From: Lytechinus variegatus
Taxonomy: Eukaryota > Echinodermata > Echinoidea > Temnopleuroida > Toxopneustidae
NCBI RefSeq assembly: GCF_018143015.1
Contig: NC_054752.1
Location: forward strand, 2,976,001-3,040,000
DNA length: 64,000 bases
Direction of reading: 5' to 3'
Shown: positions 47,183-59,174 of the stretch, in pieces
Layout: every line of letters starts with the position of its first letter
Position numbering within the stretch: the stretch's first letter is position 1
Notes under the pieces: generated by a model
Database searches by the model: none
What the model was told of the DNA's origin: nothing
The model's input: only the letters and a program-made list of their open reading frames with translations
Translations under genes and position numbers: made by a program

Positions 47183-50100
47183 CTAAAACTCGAATTCAAG
47201 TCCAGATCCGGCCATTTCCTTCTCATACAGTTCGTCAAATCGTTTATTTTGGTCATCAGTAAAATAATTCTTCCAATCTCCAACCACACCTGGTGAAGAA
47301 ATAAAAGAAGAAAAAGAAAAAAGATCGTGAAGATTGAACAATTGTGACTATTTTATTTTTGCTTATTATCATTTTTGTAGTCGTTTATTGTTGTAAAAGG
47401 GGAATTCATTGATTGTTCCGAGGAGTGGCCTCGGAACGATTTTGAAGGGAAAGGGAGCTGAACCAAAAGGCAGGGGGGGGGAGGGCTAAGAATGCCCCAA
47501 ATCCTAAAATGATGGTCCTTGTCACAATTGTGAAGTCATGCTCATGTCAACGTAGTCATGGTAGCAAACGGGAGCGGTGTCCCATAGGCAGGGTGGACCC
47601 CCCCCCCTTCCGATTTCTTTTTCGAATAGTGAAGAAAACAGGAGAAAAAAGAAAGAAAGAAGCGACAAAATGAAGACAGAAGTAAAGAAATATATATATG
47701 TATACGCACAAAAAAGCGTAACTCCTTTTCTTCTTTTCTTTTCTTTGTAGTGGATTTTATGCATTGCCTACAAAATATTCAGAGATCTACGCCTTCCTCT
47801 ATAAAAACAGAGCTTGTAATATGACTAAATGATTTTGTGTGAATGTTTACTAAAATGAATAAATTTGTGAAACGGAAGAACATAAATGTATGAAATGAAA
47901 AATAAATCAACTGAAACAAAGTTATCGCCTTTACGCCGTCACCCATCCCCCCCCCACAACAAAAATACCCTCTTACCGCGCTGGTAGCTCTTACCTTTTC
48001 TCATAAATGATTTGTCTTTTGGTTTCTCCATCCCAGCCTGCTCTATACCCTTCATTATCACAGTATCTGGGTTTGATGAAGGGTTGTTCTTCATTGCTTT
48101 GAACGTCGAAGCTTCTGCGATTTTAGCGATGGCGTCATCAGAGAGGGACTTCCCCATGAATTTGGCTATCTGTCGTACGGATCCTGTAAGATCCTGAAAT
48201 TCGTTTGAAATGATATTCTTATCTGACGTCATGCAGTTATTAGTGAATGCTGTAGTCACACACTTGAAATAACATTTAACTTTTTTTCGGTCTGATTCCC
48301 TTATAAAATAACGGTTAGCGATTGATCGTTTTCTTGATGTTTACGATTGATTGTACATAGACAATGAAATCACGGAATCGTTAAAGAAATGGTCTACGAT
48401 TATTGCTAAGCCTTGTGTTACGGGCTCTTATAGTCTTGTGTGAATGATGCACTTATGGATAGCACTCTAAATGTTCACTGAATGACATGAATGATGGGTA
48501 AACGAAGATCATCTAATGATAATAATGATAATAATCCGCCCTTATAAAGCGCTTCATACATCGGAACGACGTGTCTTAGCACTTTACAGATATTATTACC
48601 CCGGTCATCGGATTCAATCGGTCATTCCCGCACACAATGTATGCACATCCCCCACTCCCTGGTGAGTATTCCAGTCAGTCGCCGGTGAGGCGCACACAGT
48701 ACTGGATAAGCTACAATGACTTGCACATCCCACCGGGTACCCATTATAGTACCTAGGTCGAGAGGCAAAGTGTAAGTAAACGCCTTGTCACAGGACGCCA
48801 GGCCGCGATGGGATTCGAACACACGACCCTCTGTATGCAAGGCGAGAATTAGAACCATTACATCACGGCTCCCCCACCTAGCTGCAAATAATACTCATGT
48901 CTGACTATTCTCTTGTCCTAACGAGAACACAGTCATTTTATCGTAGATAAAATAGACCTTATGCATATGACATAATCTCAAAGCGCCCTCCTTCAGAGGA
49001 TATTGGAATACGCGCAAGAGCAGCATATATAACCAACATATGCAAGTCAATGGCTTCAGCCTCTTAGATAGCAGTCCAATAACGTTAACGCATAAGGTCT
49101 ATTAAAAACAAATTACCAGTGGCGTTCCTAGAGAACATCGTCAGAATGAGGCAACAAGAATGAAAAGAGACATATATATGATCAAATCAAGACTTTTCTC
49201 AATTCATGTCGTTTTTAAATTATAAGATAAAATCTACCTTCTTCATATCTTCGTATTTGAGAAAGAGAACATTAGGATGATCTCTCTTCTTCCACCATGG
49301 TAACACGTTTTCAAACCAGGATCCTTGGGGAGCTGTTGGGAGAAATGAGAACCAGTTTGAATAAACTATTATTTTCACATATTCATAATTTGAAGAAAAT
49401 TATTAGGATTCAATTTAATTCAACTCTTTATTCCATTTCCATTCAAAACATAGTACAAAGTAATAAAAATCTAGTAAAATTTTACAGACGAGCATTCTTA
49501 CTTCGTAAAAGAAAACAAAAACTGTATAATATTGAGCATAAATGGAAATGAGGCGGGTCCACTAAAAGCAAAGGTTGTAAAGTGTGGATCCCCTTGGAAA
49601 TGAAGAAAATATAATCGACTTGTTCATATATGCGTATATATACGGGAAAGAAAAAATAGAGGGAACGAAAAGGTCAAAATCATATTGATGTAAACATAAT
49701 TACTGAACAAATGCAAAGCTATTCAAACAAAGAGGTGTTCGCTATGAAAATTATGTTGTGCATTAGACAGAAGAAAAACAGAATGGAAATGAGAATAACA
49801 TGACATAGAAGACAACACAAAACAAGAGACAGGACAGTACAAGACAATATAACATAATAAGTATTTTTTTTAAACGGAGGAAAAGTCAGGATGGGGAAAG
49901 GCTGACCACAAACCAGCTTGATCTGGTGAAATAATAAAAAAGATGATATAATATAAGGTGAAAAAGATAAAACAATAAAAATGAAGAATCATTTTCAAGA
50001 CAATGAAGTGTTAGTTCCGTTGAGAAGGATAATAGGAATGAAGCAGGATAAGTTTAATTTTACGTTTGAATGAATTTAAAGAGACACTCTCTTTAACAGT

Positions 50101-51980
50101 ATTCATGTAATTAGATAGGGAGCTCCAGAATTTATGACCGTTGAATAGGAATGTATTTTTGGCCAGTAAAGCTCTGTAAAGTGGTAAATGAAGTTCGTCA
50201 GACTGTCTTGTTGGGTAGTTATGATAAAATTGATTTTTAGGGAACATGGCATAACAAATTTGGGGAAGTGCATTATTATAATACATGAAGTGCCCCAACT
50301 GTAGTAAATACAGGTCTTTGACTTTCAATAATTTACTTTTTAGAAAATGTGGGTCCGTATGAGAAAGGAAAAATGCACTGTAAATAATACGAAGTGCTTT
50401 CTTTTGCAAAAGGAACAATTTATCTAATAAATGTTGATGGGTATCACCCCAAATAAGAATCCCGTAGTTTAAATAAGGCAAGACTAAGGATGAGTAAAGT
50501 ATGATAAATGATGTGGAGAGAATCCAAAATGTTAGCCTATTAATAATACCTTATATTTTGTAAAATTATTTTCGAAATATTTTCATATAACGTTTCCAAG
50601 AAAGTTTACTGTCAATTGTTATTCCAAGAAATTTGGTGTACGGTACCATTTCTAATTGGGTATTTTCAAACATAATGTTCATCGGTAATATGGAATTACT
50701 AAATAACATGTGTTTTTTTAGGGTAAAAAAATAAACTATTTGCTCTTATCCATTCAGTAATAATAATAAGTTCAGAATTAATAACATCAACTAAATTTCA
50801 TGGATTCTGTAGAGAAAAAATAAGGTCGAATCATCTGCAACTAATGATAAGGGACAAGATTTTAGATGATCTACAGAAATCATTTACATAATTGTGAAAA
50901 AGCGGGCCCAATATGCTACCCTGAGGGACTCCACAGTTAATATATTTCAAATTGGAGTTGTGATCTTTAACAAAAACGTATTGTTGTCTGTTGAATAAGC
51001 AGCTTCTGAACCACTCACTCCAAGGATGATTTCTTCTCCTCCACCATGGTAATATTTTTTCAAACCAGGATCCTTGAGGAGCTGAAATATTTTTTGAAAG
51101 TACGTAAACTCCGAAAATCTACTCCACCCCGCAAAGTTTACAATAAAGTGCATCAGCATTGGACTTTTTTTAATATACGCGGTAAATGAGCGTAATTTAT
51201 ACAGGAAATGTGCATATAGTATAGGTTCAACCGATCGTTTTAAAAACCACCTTTGTGAATTCGGGCCAATAATGGCTTGACATCCGTACGTCGGCATCAG
51301 CCGGCTAAAACGTCCAGGTGGGACCATTTATATGTATAAAATATTGCATAGAAACATGACACGATTATACGGTATATTAGCCATACTAGCACGTAAGACA
51401 CCACGTGCACACGCATGAGAAAAAGTGTGGAACTTGTGCGCTCTTGATCTTTGGGGATATTGTTTGTCTTTTCGGTGCATTCAAAGAGCACCTTGTTGCT
51501 GTGCCAATTTTTTTTTAAATATGGATGGGTGTCACATCCCCCTTTTAAAGACTTACCCCTATTGGCAAGAAACTCCTCAAAGAAAACATCCCACGATTCA
51601 TACTTCGGAAGTAACGGAATATATTGACAAAAGTGGTGGTAGGAGACAGCCGTATCCTTCGGGTTTCTGGCTACGTAAATCACCTGAAATTGAAGCATCT
51701 CAATCACGTTAGGAGAGAGATTTAGAGTGACTTCGTGACTGTTTGATAGTTTTTGTTTGTTTTTTCGTTTTTATTTTGTATTTTTCATTTTAGGAAATAA
51801 TACAACATTTCAAGAACCTAAATCCTTGTTAATTTTCAACGGCTTCATTTATTTCCTCTCAGATAATAGTGAATGTATATTGTAATCATTGATGAAATAT
51901 CTACATTTGAAAATGATTAATAATATATATATTTGATCAATGATTCATAATATAAATAAATAAATATATATATATATATG

Positions 51981-52067
<87 letters not shown>

Positions 52068-52708
52068 TCAATGTTCTGTTCTATATAGTGCATTCAGTGG
52101 ACATCAGTTGTCACATTAATGACTGCTTTACTCACTTTATGTATTCATGTATCCAGTTAATGGCTCCTGGTACCTGTCCGCATGCTTGAGTACCCACCCT
52201 ACATGTAGATTGCATTTGTTCCACTGTGGTGACACTTTGTCTCACACAGGGTTGGTGTTGTGTTGTGGGTACTCAAGCATGCAGACAGGGTATATATATT
52301 TATGCATATTTATTTCATTTATATATTTATACTACATGTATGTGTTATTTTGATGTATTTATAGTTTGTGAAATATTATTTTTTGTTTTAATGCACCTTT
52401 TGTTAAGAAGTGTCCGAGGACAATTTTTGTGTTTTTAAACATGACAATAAAATGAATTGAATTGAATTGAATACATACATATATTTACTGTTACGTAACA
52501 ATTTGATAATAACAAGCAAGCGTTACTATATTTGTTTCTGTGAAGGGCGCGCATCCTCAGCCAGTCATCATAGCAACATCTGTCTGAGGATGTGCTCTCT
52601 GATTGATACCACACATTGTAAACTCCTGAAGAATATGGACCGTCGAAAATTCGAGTGAACAATAAAACTTTTATTGGCAATGAAAGCATTATATTCAGCA
52701 TTATTTTG

Positions 52709-52778
<70 letters not shown>

Positions 52779-55700
52779 GTATATATATATAAATAAGTAT
52801 CTTAATGTTTCACGTATTGGCTTCTGCAAGGTAACAAAATAGAAACTTTAACAATAACAAGTGGAATGCCTCTGGCCGTCTCACCTGCATCACGCAATTC
52901 AACATAGCAGCAGTGCTGATTTTAAATACTACTGTAACTCGCACAAGATGTTCAGTGATACTTGGTTACTCTTATTTCCATGTTTTATGAACTAGACCAA
53001 TACACTTACAGAGATAGGATGGTAATTCAACAAATACCCCCAATGTGGCCAAAATTCATTGACCTCACATGACCTTTGACCTTGATCATGTGACCTGAAA
53101 CTTGCACAGGATATTCAGTGATAATTGATTACTCTTATGTCCAAGTTTCAAAGTCAGATCAATAAACTTGCAAAGGTATGATGGTAATTCAACAGATACT
53201 CCCATTATGGCCAAAGTTCATTGACCTTTGACCTTGGTCATGTGTTGTAAAATGCGCACAGGATGTTCAGTGATATTTGATTACATTTATGTCTAATTTT
53301 TATGAACGAGACCAACATACTTTCAAAAATATGATGGTAATTCAACAAATACCCCCAATTCGGCCAAAGTTCATTGACCCTAAATGACCTTTGACCTTGA
53401 TCATGTGACCTGAAACTTGCACAGGATGTTCAGTAATACTTGATTACTATTATGTCGAAATTTCTTGAATCAGATAAAAAAACTTTTAAAGTTTCGAATG
53501 TAATTCAGCAGATACCCACAAATCGGCCAAAGTTCATTGACCCTAAATGACCTTTGACCTTGGTCATGTGACGTGAAACTCATGCAGGATGTTTGGTGAT
53601 ACTTGATTAACCTTATGTCCAAGTTTAATGAACTAGGTCTATATATTTTTTAAGTTATGATGACATTTCAAAAACTTAACCTCAGGTTAAGATTTTGATG
53701 TTGATTCCCCCAACATGGTCTAAGTTCATTGACCCTAAATGACCTTTGACCTTAGCCATGTGACATGAAACTCTAATAGAATGTTTAGTAATACTTGATA
53801 AATTTCATGGCCAAGTTTCATGAACTAGGTTCATATACTTTCTAAGTTATGATGTCATTTCAAAAACTTAATCTTAAGATTTGATGTTGACGCCGCCGCC
53901 GCCGTCGGAAAAGCAGCTCCTATAGTCTCACTCTGCTATGCAGGTGAGACAAAAACTTTATTGGCAATGAAAGCATTATCTTCAGCATTATTTTGTTATA
54001 TTATACAGATATTGCCTACCTAGAGTTTGAATATAACATTTCCTCTCCCCGATGGAGTTATATTTTTCCCAAGGGAATATATTTTGCCCGAAGCGCGCAG
54101 CGCTGAGGGAAAATATTATCCCGAGGGAAAATATAGCTTCGGAGGGGAGTTGAAATGTTATTTATTAAAACGATAGACCAGGCAATATCTGTTATATTAT
54201 ATAGTATATGTGGATTCGCCATCAGAAATTGCATTCATCATCTGGGTTAAGAGCGAAATTCTTGCTACAGCTCTGATCCGTCTACGTCATAATAGATTTT
54301 TTTTTTTTAAATACATCAAGTGCGTTCTTCATGCAATCGACGCGTTAACACTAGCGCGTACATCAAATAAACTATCTTGTTGCGCAACTTGTATGCAGCG
54401 AGTGACGTCACCTTAGTGGATATAACGCCGCAATTGAAAATACCACGCAGTATATTCCCTGAGGTGACGTCAAAACCTAGAATATAACTAATGCGATCCT
54501 CGCAGCTATGGTCACGTGATGGCGTATTGACCTATCACTGATTCGAATCTACATAGCCTATGTAATATAAATATTTATGCATCTTTACTTTACCTTTGCT
54601 TTCGGATCATCAGTTCGGATACCCGGGGGTAGAAAGGGGGTGTGACAGTGAGATTTGAGCATCCTTGGAGATGGCATCTTCTCGGCTAAATCAATAAATG
54701 GTGGCGATGTCTGAAATGACGACATAAAATGAATATTCATTATGATAGCGTCTTACTCAATATCGATCTTTAATTCCAAAACATTCACGAAAATGTTTGT
54801 TTCTCCTTACACGTAGGCCCAGGCATAACAGTTGCATTTTCAGTAATAGCCAAGAAATTATAACTACACTCATACAGTGATTCTTGCCGAGGAATTCTGA
54901 GCGCAACTTTCATTTCCCCGACTTTTAGCTCGAGCTACCCCTTCACCGGCAGCGCTCAGTCCATTCAAGGTATTAATCATACCCGTAATCTGTGAGAGTT
55001 TACCTCAATCGAGTCGAGGGTAGCTATTTCTTGCTGAAGGGAAACATGTCGTGTTGGCATTTTAATCCACGACAACTCCAACAATTTACCAAATTCAAAA
55101 AGGAAAATGTGAATATTTCTTTGAATGAGTTGTGTGAAAGATTGACCTTGATGTCTCCTCTCTAGGTATATTTGTCTGGATTCTTGAAAACGGTCACTTT
55201 CAACACACTTCTTTACAAAGAAACTATACAACAAATCAATAATACAGAGATTGCATCATACTGAAACAAAAAGGATTATAATTTTTCATGCTTGAAATAC
55301 ATGTTTTATATCAAAATTATTTTCGAAATATAATCATTAGAAACCTGATATGCTAAAAATTTAATTCATGAGACATTCTCATCATAAATTTGTCCCTCAT
55401 AAAACATTTTATTAGCCATGCTGAACTGAACTCCCAGTTGAGTGTCGTATATAGCGCATCGCTGCGTTAGTCAAATTGAATTTAGTCATGGATATCATAT
55501 CAAGTTTCCCATCTTAACACATTGTACACGATACGCTTCTTTATTTTATCATGTAACGTATTCCAATTAGGAATTCAGTCATCTCACTTATCGTTATGAA
55601 CTTTAATTCATATATAATAGACTAAATAGGGCCGTCTGCACCATCCCGAGTTTTCAAATTAGCGCGGTATTTCGTAGGATTAATCTCGAGATTCAAGCCC

Positions 55701-58700
55701 AAGTCAGCCTGGGATAATTTGCAAAATAGCGCGCTAGTTTACGAATTATCGCACTAATTCGTCGGTGCAGACGCACTCGGGTTTATTTATTCACGGCGTC
55801 AGACCATAATGCATCGATGCCTCACTCGAGCAGGAATCGCTCTTCTTGCGATGGTGGAGACGGGGTTTCTTGAATCTCGAGATTAATCGCGAAGAGCATG
55901 AAAAGGGCCAATCGTGCTAAAATCTCGAGATTGAGCAAACTCGGTATGGTGCAGCACCGCCTAATGAATCGACGTCATCACACCGCCATCCTAGAGACTG
56001 AGATTGTGGCCTGTAGCTGGCGCATCTCTGACAACTCAATTTAAGCGTATTCCTCTATCTTGTGAGGGAGAGCGCTATGGTATTATGACGTCTGAGCTAC
56101 AGAGTAAAAAAAAATATACAATGCTGTTTATATATGAACCCTACAGTAATTGTTTGAAAAGTTTAAACAAGTGTTTAAATCTTAAGCAACAAAGTTTAAT
56201 TTTCATTATCTAATCTCCAATATATTAAACATGATTGTTTAAACGGTTAAACAAATACTGTAAGGTTCATATAGTAAACAGCGTTGTATAAACTCTTAAA
56301 CAGCGTTTTTACTGTGTATAAGCTCTATACTTCGGCAATGTTGAGCCGGGTGCCGTTGCATAAAGCTGTTTGTAATATAAGAGCGGCTTTAAGAACGACT
56401 GGTGAACCTTTCTTACGCGCCAAACCATCGTCAATAAATATACCATTTACCACAAGAAAGGATCACCAGTCGTCCGTACAGTCGCTCTTAACTTACAAAC
56501 AGCTTTATGAAACACTCACCTGGTCTTGAAAATACTCAAGAAATGGGATATTCATTATAAGATGGGAGCCTTCTTGCTGGCCGGCATCTCCGTCTTGTTT
56601 AATCAACATACACAGATGCTCTACCCACGTGGTACCTTAACAATTGGCAAAGAAATAAAAATAAAACTGAACGTAGAAAAGAAAATGATGTCCTCTTCTT
56701 CTTCTTCTGTTAACTTCCTCCCGTCTCGGAGAACTGCGAGATGCAGAGGTCCACATCAATGATTCTACTGCGGTTAGTTCAATACCTATTGATTTTATGT
56801 AAAGATTGATTCATCCAGGAAAAGTCAAATTACGATGGATTTTTTTTTCATCTGGACTTACTTTGATTGAAACAGAGAACAGTGAAACTGTAAGTCCAGA
56901 CGAAAAAAATTATTTTCCATCGTAATACAACACATTTGGTTGTTACTTTTGCAATTATTGGCGATGTGCTTCCGAAGCTTATGACACTAGACACTTTTCG
57001 CACAAGAACCGGAATTTACCTCTACGACGCTAGTTGATTTTGGAAGAAACTTTTTGCCCCGTCGTTGAAAAAAACTGTCCCGCAACGCAAATTGTGTGAC
57101 ATGAGGAAATGTCAAATTTCGCAACCACAACGGGGACGTTAGATCTGCGGTTCGTGTGCAAAATTCTAGATGGTACCATGGTAACAAAGACATCTCCGAT
57201 TTGGGACAATTCTTTGACAACTATCGAGAGGCACGTTGGCGTCGTCGTAGAGCTCGAAAGGGGCCTCTGTAATATGGAATCAACAGTCAATCAGCGCGCC
57301 TGTATATATATTCTTATATTTCTTACACTTTGTACAGGGAACCAATACCCTTTTCCTATAAAAACAAGATCTTTATCAAAATATAGATCTATAAAGGATT
57401 CAGGTTTTGAAAATGAATTAAAGTAATCAACAACACCTCGGAATAATTTCATGACAATGGAAGAATAGTTTGAAATCTTGTCCCCTATGGGGGGGGGAAG
57501 CATAAAGCCCATTGGGCATATGTTCTTAACATTGTGTGCGAGATGAATTGCCGTTCGTGTAGGAGGAGCCATAGTGGCAGCAATAATTTGGCACACGAAC
57601 CGCATATCTAATGTCCCCGTTGTTAATGTTGTGGATGCGAAAAGTCCGAACCGCCTAATAGTGCCCCCTTTTCACTCAAATAAAATTTGGAAATACAAAT
57701 GATATACATGAAAGTGACCTTATATCATTGCTTATTTTTCTAAAGGTAAATGAAATTGTTTAAAAGGTTTAGATGTAATTATCTTTAAGCATGATATGGG
57801 AGCTTTATCCGGAAAATACTCTGTAAGGAGCTGCTCTGCACGATCCTGTAATTCACATAGTTTACCAGAGCATGCCAAAGCAGGTGAGATGCCTTCTAAG
57901 CTACAGCAGAAACATGTGCATGGGTGTCATCCCGGGATGGGGGGAGATATTCCCACAATTTCACTTGGAAAATGGCCTTGGTTATCATGTCCCCCCCCCC
58001 CATTATTTACGGTCGAATATCATAGCATTTATTATGAATCATGTGACAAGTGATGATGATAAGGAGAAGAAAACCCTCTCTGCAACCATATCAAATTTGG
58101 TTACAATATTACAATTTGGTTACAAATTTTTATCTTCCCAGTCGTAACGTATTCCGATCTTTAAAGTCCATCCCAACAAAAACTTGATTTGAATAAAAGA
58201 AAGAGAACAATTCAACAAGCATAACACTGAAAATTTCATCAAAATCGGATGTATAATAAGAAAGTTCGCTTCATTTCACAAAACAGTTATATGCACATCT
58301 TAGTCGGTATGCAAATGGGGAACTGATGACATCACTCACTCACTATTTCTTTTGTATTTTATATGAAATATGAAATACTTATATTTTCTCGTAATTGTCA
58401 TGTGAAATGAAGTTTCATTCCTCTCTGAACACGTGGAATTCCATTATTTTAACATTTTGTGCTTGAGGCAAGGAGGTCTTAATCGTCAAATTCGTAAAAA
58501 TTGAAATATTGTATAATCTAAACAATAAAAAACAAAAGAAATAGTGAGTGAGTGACATCATCGACTCTCTCATTTGGATGTAGCTGGCTCGTTCATATAA
58601 CTTTTTTTGTTAAAAATAAGCGAAACTTTGAAATGTCATAACTTTCTTATTTTACATCCGATTTGATGAAATTTTCAGCATTGTGCTTGTCTGCTTTTTC

Positions 58701-59174
58701 TCAATTGATTCAAATCAACATTTTTTTTCTGAGGTGAACTTGATCTTTAAAGGATCCTAGACGGGTCGTATGAAGTGTTCTGACTACACTCATTGGCGGT
58801 AGTAACCAACACTACGGAAACACAGCATGGCGTATGGGGCTTTTTTTAATTAAAGAACGACTGAAGCGAACGAGAAAAAAAAATAAAACGAAAAAGTAAT
58901 TTTCAGATAGATTTTGAAATTGTATTCCAATAAAACGTCGCTATTCTTACAACCGTTTTATTGGTCAGCACCCCTCCCCCCTTTACCAACTCGTTGACAA
59001 CAACATACCTGACTTGGGATAGGTTACTATGAAGAGATCATCGGGTCGACACTCAAACTTCCTGACACGATCTATCACATGCTTGGGCATGAAATTGGGA
59101 TAAATGACGCCTTCATACTCGTAGCAATCCTTGACCACGCAAGCGGGAACTTCAGTTGAAAATCCTGAACTCAT
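47183..59174 (-). CDS. Cytosolic sulfotransferase (SULT B), 308 aa
   Basis: A paralogue of SULT A with the same PAPS-dependent role; the acceptor substrate is unknown. Exons: 59009-59174, 56520-56635, 54594-54710, 51557-51683, 49238-49332, 47995-48193 and 47183-47289 (stop TAG). Splice sites are GT-AG and phases equal those of SULT A (927 nt). Key residues are TYPKSGTTW (split by intron 1 at Gly56), catalytic His115 in MLKSHCHTPF, YVARNPKDTAVSYHHF with Arg139 and Ser147, APQGSWFENVLPWW, and RKGVVGDWKNYF (272-283). Compared with SULT A, exon 2 is four codons shorter and exon 6 five codons longer; the C-terminal tail is eleven codons shorter (ends LEFEF). The dimer motif is again degenerate (KNYFTDDQNK). 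Introns hold a LINE, TA microsatellites and a tandem-repeat element. A MITE abuts the exon 2 donor. The gene looks intact. Confidence 0.96.
48517..48872 (-). mobile_element. tRNA-derived SINE in SULT B intron 5
   Basis: The head near 48872 reads 'gggagccgtgatgtaatggt' and then 'gtgttcgaatccca' (B box). The body is 'gggtacccggtgggatgtgc' and 'caccagggagtgggggatgt'. The 3' tail 'aagcgctttataagggcgga' is followed by an (ATT/ATC)n run at 48517-48535. A truncated sister is at 41413-41545. Confidence 0.88.
48951..49103. mobile_element. MITE with AATAGACCTTATGC termini
   Basis: AATAGACCTTATGC and its exact inverse GCATAAGGTCTATT bound a 153-bp element in SULT B intron 5. There is no other internal symmetry. 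Confidence 0.8.
50011..51022 (-). mobile_element. Broken non-LTR retrotransposon in SULT B intron 4
   Basis: On the minus strand from about 51020: WFRSCLFNRQQYVFV, CGVPQGSILGP (RT block), then after a frame change SLVADDSTLFF (the catalytic ADD block). After further damage an intact stretch at 50011-50481 reads MPYLNYGILIWGDT, LFLLQKKALRIIYS and NYPTRQSDELHLP. Order and motifs are those of a CR1/Jockey-type RT. It is 5'-truncated and frameshifted. Its 5' edge joins a SULT exon 5 relic. The 3' UTR probably continues below 50011. Confidence 0.85.
51022..51081 (-). pseudogene. Half copy of SULT exon 5
   Basis: On the minus strand, the acceptor 'atatttcag' is followed at 51081 by codons for PQGSWFEKILPWWRRRNHP. 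This matches SULT exon 5 of both genes (PQGSWF.NVLPWW). Homology stops after NHP, where LINE sequence begins; the 'NVLFLKYEDM' half is gone. It lies between SULT B exon 4 and exon 5 in the correct orientation. WWRRRNHP is more like SULT A than SULT B, so it may come from another paralogue. Confidence 0.85.
51961..52075. repeat. (TA)n microsatellite in SULT B intron 3
   Basis: About 110 bases of TA repeats with a few ATACAT interruptions. Confidence 0.95.
52709..52792. repeat. (TA)n microsatellite next to tandem-repeat element
   Basis: About 80 bases of TA repeats, starting at the end of the block 'agcattattttgttatata' that recurs on the other side of the tandem-repeat element. Confidence 0.95.
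52859..53951. mobile_element. Non-autonomous element with ~165-bp tandem repeats, copy 2
   Basis: A full-length copy like 12787-13880: head 'aagtggaatgcctctggccg', terminal GTCTCACCTGC (52878-52888) and GCAGGTGAGAC (53940-53950), about five monomers and a GC-rich right end ('gccgccgccgtcggaaaagc'). It lies in SULT B intron 3. A roughly 50-bp sequence is directly repeated on its two sides (from about 52663 and about 53950). Confidence 0.88.
54005..54192. mobile_element. MITE with 8-bp target duplication TATATTAT
   Basis: ACAGATATTGCCT and its inverse AGGCAATATCTGT bound a 188-bp element. It is flanked by TATATTAT on both sides (53997-54004 and 54193-54200). Subterminal 'gaatataacatttcctctcc' and 'ggaggggagttgaaatgtta' are inverted. 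The 8-bp duplication suggests hAT, but the flank is AT-rich, so chance is not excluded. Confidence 0.75.
54930..55040 (-). repeat. Decayed SINE fragment in SULT B intron 2
   Basis: The blocks 'agctcgagctaccccttcac', 'gcgctcagtccattcaaggt' and 'atttcttgctgaagggaaac' match the 46224-46516 SINE body in order. No head or tail is preserved. Confidence 0.65.
55627..55962. mobile_element. MITE with inverted GTCTGCACCA-type termini in SULT B intron 2
   Basis: The left GGGCCGTCTGCACCATCCCG faces the right 'cggtatggtgcagcaccgcc' in inverted form. Several copies of 'atctcgagatt' lie inside in both orientations. About 336 bp. Confidence 0.7.
56347..56516. mobile_element. Palindromic MITE abutting SULT B exon 2 donor
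   Basis: The left arm 'cataaagctgtttgtaatat' and the right arm 'taacttacaaacagctttat' are inverted, with inner 'agaacgactggtgaaccttt' and 'aaggatcaccagtcgtccgt'. The right edge (GTGTTTCATAAAG on the minus strand) begins about 4 bases after the exon 2 donor GTGA. A half copy is at 41535-41572. Confidence 0.85.
57000..57650. repeat. Dispersed repeat with inverted arms in SULT B intron 1
   Basis: 'acggggacgttagatctgcg' at 57130 is inverted as 'cgcatatctaatgtccccgt' at 57601. The left arm also matches 45880-46110 in reverse. Small open frames occur but encode nothing I recognise. Confidence 0.55.
58161..58750. mobile_element. Palindromic MITE, family B
   Basis: A 590-bp palindrome starting TTAAAGTCCATCCCAACAAA and ending GAGGTGAACTTGATCTTTAA. 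It carries the same internal blocks as 10127-10734 and 27728-28341. It lies in SULT B intron 1, about 260 bp from exon 1. Confidence 0.85.

Noticed and set aside
57000-57605. Small minus-strand frames as a gene within SULT B intron 1
   Set aside because: The DNA belongs to a dispersed repeat with inverted arms and a second copy at 45880-46110. The frames are short and unconserved between copies.
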